From assembly GCF_014647375.1 (NCBI RefSeq), contig NZ_BMPB01000014.1, forward strand, positions 124,001 through 188,000: 64,000 nt of DNA, written 5' to 3'. Position numbers and translations under genes: made by a program. The notes below the pieces were generated by a model. That model had not been told where the DNA came from and did not search any database. It saw only the letters and a list, made by a program, of their open reading frames with translations. Within the stretch, counting starts at the first letter, position 1, and each line of letters opens with the position of its first letter. Shown one piece after another: positions 1 through 7,967 of the stretch. Source of the DNA: Parabacteroides faecis. GTDB lineage: Bacteria; Bacteroidota; Bacteroidia; Bacteroidales; Tannerellaceae.

Positions 1-1
1 G

Positions 2-385
2 GCTAAAGCTCAGCAATTGTTCGGTAACGCAGCAGGCGTAGCTGAATTAGGCGAAGCTCTGGGTGTTCTTTACCTGGAACAAGGCGAATGGGCTAAGGCT
101 GTTAACTCTTTCGGTTCTGTTAAGACTAACAACGCTGCATTGGCTCAGATCTTGGTAAAAGATTACAGCAAAGCATCTCAGACTCTGAACGCTGTTGCTA
201 ATCCTGACGCAATCACTTCTTATCTGAAAGCTGTTGTAGCTGCTCGTACAAACGACGCTAACGGCGTTGTAAGCAACCTGAAGGCTGCTATCGCTGCTGA
301 CAGAGCTTTGGCTAAAGAAGCTGCTATCGACCTGGAATTTGCAAAATATGCAACTAACAGCGAATTCGCTAGCTTGGTTAAGTAA
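2..385 (+). CDS. C-terminal end of a TPR-type helical repeat protein (5' truncated by window)
   Basis: The frame is open from the first bases of the window and stops with TAA at 383-385, so only the last 127 or so residues are present. The protein is rich in Ala, Leu and Lys, with paired amphipathic helices such as EQGEWAKAVNSF and LVKDYSKASQTL. This fits the tail of a tetratricopeptide-repeat protein, a scaffold for protein-protein contacts. Codon choice is very uniform (mostly GCT for Ala, CTG for Leu, CGT/AGA for Arg), which suggests strong expression. A clear hairpin terminator follows. No signal peptide can be judged because the N-terminus is missing. A TTG at 17 is internal and not the real start. 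The family call is moderate; the function is unknown. Confidence 0.65.
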   Translation, partial: AKAQQLFGNAAGVAELGEALGVLYLEQGEWAKAVNSFGSVKTNNAALAQILVKDYSKASQTLNAVANPDAITSYLKAVVAARTNDANGVVSNLKAAIAADRALAKEAAIDLEFAKYATNSEFASLVK

Positions 386-411
386 TTAAGTTTACAACCT
401 ACATATAAAAA

Positions 412-446
412 GGCTGCTTCCGTATTGGGAGCAGCCTTTATTTTTT
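412..446 (+). terminator. Intrinsic terminator of the TPR-type gene
   Basis: Ten-base arms (412-421 and 427-436) with one G-T pair and a 5-nt loop are followed by TTTATTTTTT. The hairpin lies 27 bases after the stop codon, in the right orientation to end the upstream gene. Confidence 0.85.
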
Positions 447-521
447 AAGACATAACAACCGTTTTGCAGAAACAAATGATACACAAATATGGTTCTTATT
501 ATATAATTTAAGACAAAATGT

Positions 522-552
522 TTTGTCATCTTGTCAACCTTTTACACCTTTG
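522..552 (+). promoter_or_regulatory. Candidate promoter for the small secreted protein
   Basis: A TTTG at 522-525 and a TACACCTTTG at 543-552 resemble the Bacteroidetes -33 (TTTG) and -7 (TAnnTTTG) boxes. The -7 box carries two extra bases between TA and TTTG, so the match is imperfect. The ATG at 586 lies 33 bases downstream. Confidence 0.35.
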
Positions 553-585
553 CGTGCCAATTTAAATAAACAGACGTTTTATCAG

Positions 586-987
586 ATGAAAGGATTATTA
601 TCTATACTTGTTTTTTTCAGCTTGATACTGATGGGTACTCAAGATGCGACAAGCATAGAAACATGTATCCGCCACGGAAACGTACAATTAAGTTCTGCCG
701 AGAAAACGATTAAAGACAGAGCCTTACAACAGCAACATGAGCTAATATTCGACCTGGCAGAGAACTGTAACTATATACACATTCTATCCAAGCTGTCACG
801 CGAAAGAAGCAACTCCAATAATTCACTCCGGCTGGAAAACAAATCGTATTCGGATCGGTTTCTGAAAGAGTTCAATCTACGCCAGCGTACCAGTGAGTTA
901 ATATCGACATTACAGATTATCGACGCATCGTCCCTTCATTACCGCTTCGCACATTTTATCTACGAACTGCGAAGGATTATCATTTAA
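586..987 (+). CDS. Small secreted protein of unknown function
   Basis: The 133-residue product begins with MKGLLSILVFFSLILMG, a typical cleavable signal peptide, so it is probably periplasmic or secreted. The ATG at 586 is preferred over an upstream in-frame TTG at 523. The TTG would place polar residues before the hydrophobic segment and lies within the candidate promoter. The mature part is charged and helical, with many Arg, Lys and Glu residues, and ends in RRIII. It contains two Cys (CIRHG and ENCNY). I recognise no domain. The gene sits between a terminated TPR gene and the nuo operon, 123 bases before nuoA, so co-transcription with nuo is possible but not shown. Confidence 0.6.
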   Translation: MKGLLSILVFFSLILMGTQDATSIETCIRHGNVQLSSAEKTIKDRALQQQHELIFDLAENCNYIHILSKLSRERSNSNNSLRLENKSYSDRFLKEFNLRQRTSELISTLQIIDASSLHYRFAHFIYELRRIII

Positions 988-1047
988 ATCTATTCTTACT
1001 GATATCTTATAAGCTATTCCTGTAGACAGGAAAGGCACAAATTGCTA

Positions 1048-1076
1048 TTGCCGGAAGTGACATCTTCATCCGGCAA
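1048..1076 (+). other. Hairpin between the secreted protein gene and nuoA
   Basis: Perfect 8-base arms TTGCCGGA (1048-1055) and TCCGGCAA (1069-1076) enclose a 13-base loop. No T-run follows, so this is not a standard terminator. It may be an mRNA processing or attenuation structure in the nuo leader. Confidence 0.4.
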
Positions 1077-1110
1077 AGGTTATCTACCTTTTAATTAATT
1101 CATAACAGAT

Positions 1111-1461
1111 ATGGGAGCTATATCAATTTTACTAATGCTGTTCGCCGGCATTGGCTTTGCCGGTCTGGCGATAGGTATGGGCAAACTGGTGTCAACGAAA
1201 CGCAGAAACCCGGTCAAAGGAGAGGCATACGAGTGCGGACTTCCCACGGAAGGAACATCCTGGGGGCAGTTTAACGTAGGTTATTACCTCTTTTCATTAT
1301 CCTTCCTCATCTTCGATGTGGAAATGGTATTCCTTTATCCCTGGGCCGTCACACTGAAAGAAGTAGGTGTCCCGGCACTGGTCGAGATTATCTTTTTTAT
1401 GCTGTTCCTCTTCATGGGATTGCTTTACGCATTTAAAAAGAAGGCATTGCAATGGAAATGA
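1111..1461 (+). CDS. nuoA: NADH-quinone oxidoreductase subunit A
   Basis: The 116-residue protein has three hydrophobic segments, as expected for NuoA/ND3, a membrane subunit beside the quinone-binding arm of complex I. The family signature appears as [13 protein letters not shown] (conserved Cys loop) and [20 protein letters not shown] (conserved FDxE in helix 2). It is the first gene of an 11-gene rightward operon, and its end overlaps nuoB by 10 bases, which suggests translational coupling. The length is normal for the family. The start ATG at 1111 leads directly into the first membrane helix. Confidence 0.95.
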   Translation: MGAISILLMLFAGIGFAGLAIGMGKLVSTKRRNPVKGEAYECGLPTEGTSWGQFNVGYYLFSLSFLIFDVEMVFLYPWAVTLKEVGVPALVEIIFFMLFLFMGLLYAFKKKALQWK

Positions 1462-1997
1462 AAAAAGAGTTTTTACCCGAGATACCGGAAGAGTTCCGCG
1501 AAAACCTGGGACGGAATGTCCTGGTTACGACCATAGACAAAATTGCCGGATGGGCCCGTAGTAATTCACTCTGGCCGTTGACTTTTGGAACCAGCTGTTG
1601 CGCTATTGAAATGATGAGTGCAGCATCCGCCAAATACGACTGGTCGCGTTTCGGTTTTGAAGTGGCGCGTGCCACCCCACGACAGGCCGACCTGATCATT
1701 GTAGCCGGTACAATCACGAGCAAGATGGCTCCGGTACTACGCCGTTTGTACGACCAGATACCGGAACCCAAATACGTGATCGCTATGGGAGCCTGTACGA
1801 TTACCGGCGGCCCATTTGCCAAAGATAGCTACACAGTCGTACGGGGCGTAGACAAGATTGTCCCGGTAGATGTCTATATTCCGGGCTGCCCGCCCCGGCC
1901 GGAAGCCTTGTTACAGGGAATGATGGCGTTGCAGCAAAAAATCAAATTGCAGAAAGCGTATGTAATAGAGAAACCTAAAGACGAACCAGAGTTATGA
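1452..1997 (+). CDS. nuoB: NADH-quinone oxidoreductase subunit B (N2 cluster)
   Basis: NuoB carries the terminal [4Fe-4S] cluster N2, which passes electrons to quinone. Its four ligands are visible: adjacent Cys49-Cys50 in FGTSCCAIE, Cys115 in MGACTITGG and Cys146 in IPGCPPRPE. The 181-residue length is typical. The ATG at 1452 lies inside the end of nuoA; a second ATG at 1458 is an alternative start. The stop overlaps the nuoC start in an ATGA arrangement. The N-terminal half also holds the conserved [13 protein letters not shown] segment that contacts the membrane arm. Confidence 0.97.
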   Translation: MEMKKEFLPEIPEEFRENLGRNVLVTTIDKIAGWARSNSLWPLTFGTSCCAIEMMSAASAKYDWSRFGFEVARATPRQADLIIVAGTITSKMAPVLRRLYDQIPEPKYVIAMGACTITGGPFAKDSYTVVRGVDKIVPVDVYIPGCPPRPEALLQGMMALQQKIKLQKAYVIEKPKDEPEL

Positions 1998-2443
1998 ATA
2001 AAGAAAAACTGACAACATTACTCTCCAACCGTTTCCAGGGGAAAGATATAGGAGAAAGTTTCGGGCTTCCAGCTCTGATAATCGCTAAAGAGGAGCTTAT
2101 GGATACCGCCCATCTGCTGAAAGAGGACCAGACATTTGGTTTTAATCAGCTGGTTTGCGAAACAGTAACAGACCGTAGCGAATATTTTGAACTGGTCTGT
2201 CACCTGCGTGCAGTAGGTAAAGGACATGAAATGATCCTGAAAACACACGTGGAGCGGGAAGAGACTCCTCTCCTTCCCTCACTCTATGAGTTATGGCAGG
2301 CTGCAGAATTATTCGAAGACGAGATATACGACCTGTTCGGTATCCGTTTCGATAATCATCCGCATCTACGCAGGTTATTCCTGGATGAAGAGTTCGAGGG
2401 ATATCCATTACGTAAAGATTTTGTGAACACGCTCGATTTGTAA
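1994..2443 (+). CDS. nuoC: NADH-quinone oxidoreductase subunit C (30 kDa)
   Basis: This 149-residue peripheral-arm subunit shows the complex I 30-kDa signature near its C-terminus, including [18 protein letters not shown] and EGYPLRKDF. NuoC packs against NuoD and helps form the quinone-reducing arm. In many gut Bacteroides and in enterobacteria nuoC and nuoD are fused. Here they are separate genes: nuoC ends in TAA at 2441-2443 and nuoD begins 26 bases later at its own ATG, with the reading frames intact on both sides. It overlaps nuoB by four bases. Confidence 0.95.
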   Translation: MNKEKLTTLLSNRFQGKDIGESFGLPALIIAKEELMDTAHLLKEDQTFGFNQLVCETVTDRSEYFELVCHLRAVGKGHEMILKTHVEREETPLLPSLYELWQAAELFEDEIYDLFGIRFDNHPHLRRLFLDEEFEGYPLRKDFVNTLDL

Positions 2444-2469
2444 GCTACACGACTTAATAGGTATTAATC

Positions 2470-3591
2470 ATGGAAAAATATATGGAAATAACACCTGACG
2501 AATCGGAAGGTTTCATCATAAACATTGGCCCGCAACACCCGTCCACACACGGAGTACTTCGCTTGCGTACCCAACTGGATGGTGAAACGATCCTGAATAT
2601 GGACCCGTATCCGGGTTATATTCACAGGGGCATCGAAAAGATGTGCGAGTCGTTGGGATACAAGCAATTTATCTATCTGACGAGTCGGATGGACTATCTC
2701 TCAGCCCACATGAACAATCAGGCATGCGCTCTCTGTATCGAGAAAGGAGCCGGCCTTGAAGTTCCCGAGCGTGCGCAGGTGATCAGGGTTATCATGGCGG
2801 AATTACAACGTCTCGCCTCGCATTTGCTCTGGTGGGGCTGCATGGGATTGGATATGGGAGCCGTTTCTCCCTTTTTCTATGCATTCCGAGAACGGGAAAT
2901 GATACTCGAAATCTTTGAGGAGACAGGGGGCAACCGGTTGACGATGAATTATATTACTCCGGGCGGTGTTATGCAGGATTTACATCCGGATTTCGTACAC
3001 AAGGTAAAAGAGGTACTTGCCTCCCTGAAAAAACATGAACATGAATACGGCGAATTGCTTACGGGCAATATCATCTTCCGTAAACGCCTGGAAGGTGTCG
3101 GTATACTGACTCCGGAACTTGCCGTTTCACTGGGTTGCACAGGCCCGGTTGCAAGAGGCTCCGGTATTTCATGCGATGTCCGCAAACAGGCACCTTATGA
3201 TGTTTACGATCAGGTAGAGTTCAAAGAGATCCTTTTCTCCGGGGGAGATTGCATGAACCGGTACATGGTCCGGATGGAAGAGATGAAAGAGTCTATCTCC
3301 ATTATCGAACAGCTGATCGACCATATCCCCGAAGGTTCTTTCCGCAATAAACCCAAAGGAATGCTGAAACTTCCCGAAGGAGAATACTACCACCGGGTAG
3401 AGACTGCACGCGGTGAATTGGGTGTATATATTGTTGCCGACGGCTCAGCCAAACCCTGGCGTGTGAAATTCCGGACACCGAACTTCAGCAATCTGACGGC
3501 ACTCAAACCTTTGTCGATCGGTTCGAAAGTGGGAGATCTTGTGGCGATCATGTCGACACTCGACCTGATAATACCTGATATTGACAGATAA
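2470..3591 (+). CDS. nuoD: NADH-quinone oxidoreductase subunit D (49 kDa)
   Basis: NuoD forms the quinone-binding cavity with NuoB. The conserved segments are present in order: NIGPQHPSTHGVLRL near residue 20, GYIHRGIEKMCE, TSRMDYLSAHMNN, ELQRLASHLLWWG and the GCTGPVARGSG region, ending in the usual family C-terminus (LDLIIPDIDR). At 373 residues it is close to family length; some start variation is possible because MEKYMEI offers two nearby ATGs. It is related to the large subunit of [NiFe] hydrogenases but lacks the nickel-binding Cys pairs, as expected for complex I. Confidence 0.96.
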   Translation: MEKYMEITPDESEGFIINIGPQHPSTHGVLRLRTQLDGETILNMDPYPGYIHRGIEKMCESLGYKQFIYLTSRMDYLSAHMNNQACALCIEKGAGLEVPERAQVIRVIMAELQRLASHLLWWGCMGLDMGAVSPFFYAFREREMILEIFEETGGNRLTMNYITPGGVMQDLHPDFVHKVKEVLASLKKHEHEYGELLTGNIIFRKRLEGVGILTPELAVSLGCTGPVARGSGISCDVRKQAPYDVYDQVEFKEILFSGGDCMNRYMVRMEEMKESISIIEQLIDHIPEGSFRNKPKGMLKLPEGEYYHRVETARGELGVYIVADGSAKPWRVKFRTPNFSNLTALKPLSIGSKVGDLVAIMSTLDLIIPDIDR

Positions 3592-3603
3592 AAACAAAAA
3601 GAA

Positions 3604-4692
3604 ATGACAAGTTTACAAATAGATTTTACAGGTTTTACCCAATGGATCGGGCAAACATTGTCCGACTATCTGTCGCCGGGCTGGGCCTTGACTGTCGAGT
3701 TAATCCTTGCAGCCGTCGCCCTTATCGTAATGATCGTTGTCCTGGTTATTCTGATGATCTACGCCGAACGAAAAATTGCCGGTTTCATGCAGCTGCGCCT
3801 CGGACCGATGCGTGTGGGTTGGTGCGGTTCCGTACAGGCAATCGCCGACGTGTTGAAGTTGCTTCTGAAAGAATGCGTCACCCCGTTCAAGGCTGATAAA
3901 TTCCTCTTTGCCCTGGCGCCCTTCATCGTACTGACCACCAGCTTTCTGGCACTGGTTCCCTTTTCCTATTCGCCAGGATTACAACTGTGGGATATCAATA
4001 TCGGGGTACTTTATGTCACCGCCGTTTCATCGATCAGTGTGATCGGAGTGATGATGGCAGGATGGGCCAGCAACAATAAATATTCGCTGTTAGGAGCTAT
4101 GCGTAGCGGTGCACAGATCGTGAGTTACGAACTCTCTGTCGGTATGTCACTGATTGCCGTTATTGCCATGAGCGGTTCACTGTCCATCCTCGAGATCATC
4201 AATTCGCAAGCTGACGGATGGTGGATTTACAAAGGACATATTCCAGCAATCATCTCTTTCATGATATTTATTATCGCCTCAACAGCCGAGCTGAACCGTG
4301 CCCCCTTTGACCTGGCAGAAGCCGAACAGGAACTGACAGCCGGATTTCATACCGAATATTCGGGTATGCAGTTTGCCATGTTCTTTCTTTCGGAATATAC
4401 CAATATGCTGATCGCCTCTATGATGGCTGCAACGGTATTCTTCGGAGGCTGGCAACCGCTCTACCTTCCCGGACTCGACGGCTTCAATGCAATAATGGAT
4501 TATATTCCGGGATTTATCTGGTTCTTCGGCAAAGTATTCTTTGTGGTGTTCCTGATCATGTGGTTCCGTTGGACCTTTCCACGTATCCGTATCGACCAGT
4601 TGCTTCGCCTGGAATGGAAATACCTGCTGCCCATCAGCATTGTCAATGTACTTATTGCTGCTACCGTTGCAGTATTTGAATGGTATTTATAA
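3604..4692 (+). CDS. nuoH: NADH-quinone oxidoreductase subunit H
   Basis: The 362-residue polytopic membrane protein has about eight to nine hydrophobic helices. NuoH/ND1 is the membrane heel of complex I that links the quinone site to the proton path. Diagnostic motifs are AERKIAGFMQLRLGP near residue 55, the SGAQIVSYELS segment and ELNRAPFDLAEAEQEL, with its conserved acidic residues, in the large cytoplasmic loop. The TAA stop shares a base with the nuoI start (TAATG), a tight coupling arrangement. Confidence 0.97.
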   Translation: MTSLQIDFTGFTQWIGQTLSDYLSPGWALTVELILAAVALIVMIVVLVILMIYAERKIAGFMQLRLGPMRVGWCGSVQAIADVLKLLLKECVTPFKADKFLFALAPFIVLTTSFLALVPFSYSPGLQLWDINIGVLYVTAVSSISVIGVMMAGWASNNKYSLLGAMRSGAQIVSYELSVGMSLIAVIAMSGSLSILEIINSQADGWWIYKGHIPAIISFMIFIIASTAELNRAPFDLAEAEQELTAGFHTEYSGMQFAMFFLSEYTNMLIASMMAATVFFGGWQPLYLPGLDGFNAIMDYIPGFIWFFGKVFFVVFLIMWFRWTFPRIRIDQLLRLEWKYLLPISIVNVLIAATVAVFEWYL

Positions 4693-5201
4693 TGGAAAAA
4701 GGAGTATTGAAAATGAATAAATGCATTAATTATATCTATTCCATCGGTGCGGCTATGGGGTCGCTCGGTAAAGGAATGTTCCGTACATTCAGCAGTATGG
4801 TGCATCCTGCCCGGATACTGACACAGCAGTATCCCGAAAACCGGGAAACGACGCTCTATATCCCGGAACGTTTCGAAGCGGAGCTTCATCTGATAGAGGA
4901 TGAGAACGGCGAACTGAAATGTACTGCCTGTACCCTTTGCCAAACCGCCTGTCCCAACGATACGATCCAAATCAAAGTGGAGAAAGTGACTACACCGGAA
5001 GGGAAAAGCAAACGCGTTCTCAGTGAATATATCTACGACCTGGGGCGTTGCACTTTCTGCGGCCAGTGCGTAGACTCCTGTAACTTCGGTGCACTCGAGA
5101 TGACCAATCATTTTGAAAACAGTGAATATGACAAGCGGAAACTGGTGAAGCTCCTCAACGAACGTCATCTGCCCGCCAATAGAAAGGAGGAACAAATATG
5201 A
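4692..5201 (+). CDS. nuoI: NADH-quinone oxidoreductase subunit I (two 4Fe-4S clusters)
   Basis: NuoI carries clusters N6a and N6b. Both ferredoxin-type motifs are present in the 169-residue product: Cys77-x2-Cys80-x2-Cys83-x3-Cys87 and Cys120-x2-Cys123-x2-Cys126-x3-Cys130. I chose the ATG at 4692, which overlaps the nuoH stop, over an earlier in-frame ATG at 4680 inside nuoH; a third possibility is 4713. The end overlaps the nuoJ start by four bases. With nuoE, F and G absent from the operon, NuoI and NuoB are the only Fe-S subunits encoded here, so NuoI is the likely entry point for an unknown electron donor. Confidence 0.95.
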   Translation: MEKGVLKMNKCINYIYSIGAAMGSLGKGMFRTFSSMVHPARILTQQYPENRETTLYIPERFEAELHLIEDENGELKCTACTLCQTACPNDTIQIKVEKVTTPEGKSKRVLSEYIYDLGRCTFCGQCVDSCNFGALEMTNHFENSEYDKRKLVKLLNERHLPANRKEEQI

Positions 5202-5710
5202 ATGCCGAAGCAATTCTATTTTACGTACTTTCAGCAGGGATACTCACACTGGGTGCCCTCTGTGTATTCAGCCGGAGCATTTTCCGGTCGGCAGTCTTCC
5301 TGCTTCTCTGTCTGATAGGAATTGCGGGATTGTACATAATGATGGAGATGAATTTTGTGGCAGCCCTTCAGATCATGATCTATGTGGGAGGAATTGTGGT
5401 GCTTATCATCTTCTCCATCTTCCTTACCCACAATACAGGAGCGAAATTACCGCTACCCATTCCCCGGCGGCTGTTCTGGGCACTGTTTCTACCTTTCAGT
5501 GGTTTTATGCTGGTGTTATGGGTGTTGCTGCATCATCCGTTCCGGTCGGAGACGATCTCTTCGAAGGTGCTGGATATCCATGAGATCGGACATCAGTTGT
5601 TCAACCTGAATGAATACGGGTACATCTATCCGTTCGAGATAATCAGCGTCTTATTGCTGGCTGCCCTGATCGGTAGTATTGTAATTGCACAAAGTAATAA
5701 AAAGAAATAA
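5198..5710 (+). CDS. nuoJ: NADH-quinone oxidoreductase subunit J
   Basis: This 170-residue membrane protein has about five hydrophobic segments, as in NuoJ/ND6. The conserved third helix is clear (EMNFVAALQIMIYVGGIVVLI cut short: key residues are the YVGGI and the preceding Gln). NuoJ sits between NuoH, NuoA and NuoK and takes part in the conformational coupling of quinone reduction to proton pumping. It starts four bases inside the end of nuoI and is followed by nuoK after four bases. Confidence 0.93.
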   Translation: MNAEAILFYVLSAGILTLGALCVFSRSIFRSAVFLLLCLIGIAGLYIMMEMNFVAALQIMIYVGGIVVLIIFSIFLTHNTGAKLPLPIPRRLFWALFLPFSGFMLVLWVLLHHPFRSETISSKVLDIHEIGHQLFNLNEYGYIYPFEIISVLLLAALIGSIVIAQSNKKK

Positions 5711-5714
5711 GATT

Positions 5715-6029
5715 ATGGAACAAATACCTCTTTCACATATACTGATACTGAGTTCGGCACTCTTTTTCCTGGGAGCTTACGGTTTCTTTGCCCGCCGGAA
5801 CCTGATCACCGTACTGATGTCGACTGAATTGATCCTGAACAGTGTGAACATAAACTTCGTGGCATTCAACAAATATCTTTATCCCGAACAACTGGAAGGC
5901 GTATTCTTCACGCTTTTCATTATTATAGTTGCCGCCGCAGAGGTATCGCTTTCAATAGCGATCATTATCAATCTCTACCGGAAGTTCAAGACCATAGACA
6001 TCGATGATACAACGACAATGAAATACTGA
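5715..6029 (+). CDS. nuoK: NADH-quinone oxidoreductase subunit K
   Basis: The 104-residue, three-helix subunit has family-typical length and two membrane glutamates, Glu38 in MSTELILN and Glu76 in AAAEVSLS, that match the two functionally important Glu of NuoK/ND4L. The ATG at 5715 gives the expected N-terminus MEQIPLSHIL; an in-frame ATG at 5685 would add ten residues inside nuoJ and is unlikely. The gene ends five bases before nuoL. Confidence 0.95.
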   Translation: MEQIPLSHILILSSALFFLGAYGFFARRNLITVLMSTELILNSVNINFVAFNKYLYPEQLEGVFFTLFIIIVAAAEVSLSIAIIINLYRKFKTIDIDDTTTMKY

Positions 6030-6034
6030 CCGAT

Positions 6035-7963
6035 ATGAATAATTATGAACTATATACAGGATTAATCCTTTTACTGCCTCTGGCCGGGTTTATCACCTTG
6101 TCGCTGACCGGTAAACGGTTCACTCCACGTGGGGCCGGCATACTGGCTACCCTGTTACTGGTACTGACCGCGTTATTGTCGTGGGTAGTGGCTTATGGCT
6201 ATTTCTTCGAATTCGGCAAACAGGCAGGTATTTACCAACCTTGCCGCCTGATAGATTTCGAATGGCTGCCTTTCACCGATACGCTTTCGATCAATATGGG
6301 CATAACCCTGACACCAATCATTGCAATGATGCTGATTGTTATCTCGACCGTGTCGCTGCTTGTCCACCTTTACAGTACCGGCTACATGAAGGGAGAAGAA
6401 AGATTAGGGAGTTATTTTGCTTACCTGCAACTGTTCACCTTCTCCATGCTGGGATTGGTGATGGCATTCAACATCTTCCAGATTTACTTTTTCTGGGAAT
6501 TGGTCGGTGTTTCTTCCTTTCTGTTGATCGGATTTTATTTCAAACTGCCTGCCGCTATTGCAGCTGCGAAAAAGGCTTTTATCGTCACCCGTTTTGCCGA
6601 CCTTGGATTTCTGATCGGCATCCTGATGCTGGGTACGGGAGCCGGTTCGTTCGATATTGAACAGATTATCAGTCGGCTCACCGATCCGGGATCATCTTAC
6701 CTGGCAGCTTTTACAGACAGTTCCTTTCTCGGCTTTTCTACATTGACATGGGCACTGCTGCTTGTCTTCGCCGGAGGTGCGGGTAAATCGGCAATCTTCC
6801 CATTGCATGTATGGCTACCGGATGCCATGGAGGGTCCTACCCCTGTCAGTGCCCTGATCCATGCAGCTACGATGGTCGTTGCCGGTGTCTTCCTGGTGGC
6901 ACGGTTGTTCCCGGTTTATGCTATTTCGGCTCCGGCAGCACTGGAAGTGATAGCCATACTCAGTGCTTTTACAGCTTTGTTTGCCGCAATAATAGCCTGT
7001 ACACAGACCGAATTAAAGAAAGTGCTGGCCTATTCTACGATCTCACAGATTGCCTACATGTTACTGGCGCTGGGGGTTGCCGGATGGAGCAAAGAGGCAG
7101 CCGAAGGATATACGGCTTCGATGTTCCATTTATTTACGCATGCATTCTTCAAAGCTGCTCTTTTCCTCTGCGCCGGAGTTATTATCCACATCGTACATTC
7201 GGGAAAACTGGAAGATATGGGAGGATTGCGAAGGAGCCTGCCCATTACACATATCGCTTTTCTACTGGCGGCTTTGTCTATCTCCGGATGTCCGTTCCTG
7301 TCCGGTTTCTTCAGTAAAGAAGCTATTCTGGCAGCGACATGGACAAGTCATCCGGTATTATATGTTGTCGCTCTGCTCACCAGCGGACTGACTGCTTTCT
7401 ATATGTTTCGCATCTATTTTCTTGTCTTCTTCAATAAGAAAGCAACGGATGAAAAAGCACATGAACCCTGGCAAATGGCTTTACCGCTGATCGTACTGAC
7501 CATCGGCACTGTATTTGCAGGATATATTCCTTTCGGAGAATTGGTTAGTGCCGACGGAATGCCATATAAATTACATGTAAGCGTTCTATCGAGTCTTTTA
7601 CCCGTATCTGCTGCGCTGATCGGGATTCTGACAGCAGCCTCATTCTATGCCGTACGCAATGACAGACCGACAATGTTTGCAAAGAGTCTGGGAGGCTTTT
7701 ATCAATGGGCTTACCATAAGTTTTATATAGATACCGTGTACTTGTTCTTCGCCAAACAAGTGATGGATAAAGGATTCGGAGGCCTGTTCTCTTTTATAGA
7801 CACTCATATCATACAGGGAACTCTTAACGGATTGGCGGAAGGAAGCTACTCTTTCAGTGTGCTGATTAAACGGATGCAATCCGGCCGTATTCAGACATAC
7901 GCCTTCTTCTTTCTTGGAGGGGTTCTCTTAATGGCCATATTACTAATCATTCAATATATTTGA
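6035..7963 (+). CDS. nuoL: NADH-quinone oxidoreductase subunit L (antiporter-like)
   Basis: This is the distal proton-pumping subunit: 642 residues, about 15 to 16 membrane helices, and the long C-terminal amphipathic helix region typical of NuoL. Key residues expected for the antiporter-like fold are visible: Glu155 in FFWELVGVSSF, Lys251 in AGGAGKSAIFPLHVWLPDA, His258 just after it, and the GPTPVSALIHAATMV segment. The length and the presence of the C-terminal extension separate it from NuoM and NuoN. It is followed by nuoM after four bases. Confidence 0.97.
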   Translation: MNNYELYTGLILLLPLAGFITLSLTGKRFTPRGAGILATLLLVLTALLSWVVAYGYFFEFGKQAGIYQPCRLIDFEWLPFTDTLSINMGITLTPIIAMMLIVISTVSLLVHLYSTGYMKGEERLGSYFAYLQLFTFSMLGLVMAFNIFQIYFFWELVGVSSFLLIGFYFKLPAAIAAAKKAFIVTRFADLGFLIGILMLGTGAGSFDIEQIISRLTDPGSSYLAAFTDSSFLGFSTLTWALLLVFAGGAGKSAIFPLHVWLPDAMEGPTPVSALIHAATMVVAGVFLVARLFPVYAISAPAALEVIAILSAFTALFAAIIACTQTELKKVLAYSTISQIAYMLLALGVAGWSKEAAEGYTASMFHLFTHAFFKAALFLCAGVIIHIVHSGKLEDMGGLRRSLPITHIAFLLAALSISGCPFLSGFFSKEAILAATWTSHPVLYVVALLTSGLTAFYMFRIYFLVFFNKKATDEKAHEPWQMALPLIVLTIGTVFAGYIPFGELVSADGMPYKLHVSVLSSLLPVSAALIGILTAASFYAVRNDRPTMFAKSLGGFYQWAYHKFYIDTVYLFFAKQVMDKGFGGLFSFIDTHIIQGTLNGLAEGSYSFSVLIKRMQSGRIQTYAFFFLGGVLLMAILLIIQYI

Positions 7964-7967
7964 TAAG

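Noticed and set aside
1994-3591. Possible frameshift that split a fused nuoCD gene
   Set aside because: nuoC has a proper stop, a 26-base gap follows, and nuoD has its own start and full N-terminal motif. Separate genes are normal in many bacteria.
4500-5213. A 237-codon open frame on the minus strand
   Set aside because: It is antisense to nuoH and nuoI, both of which have intact conserved motifs; no ribosome site or domain supports it.
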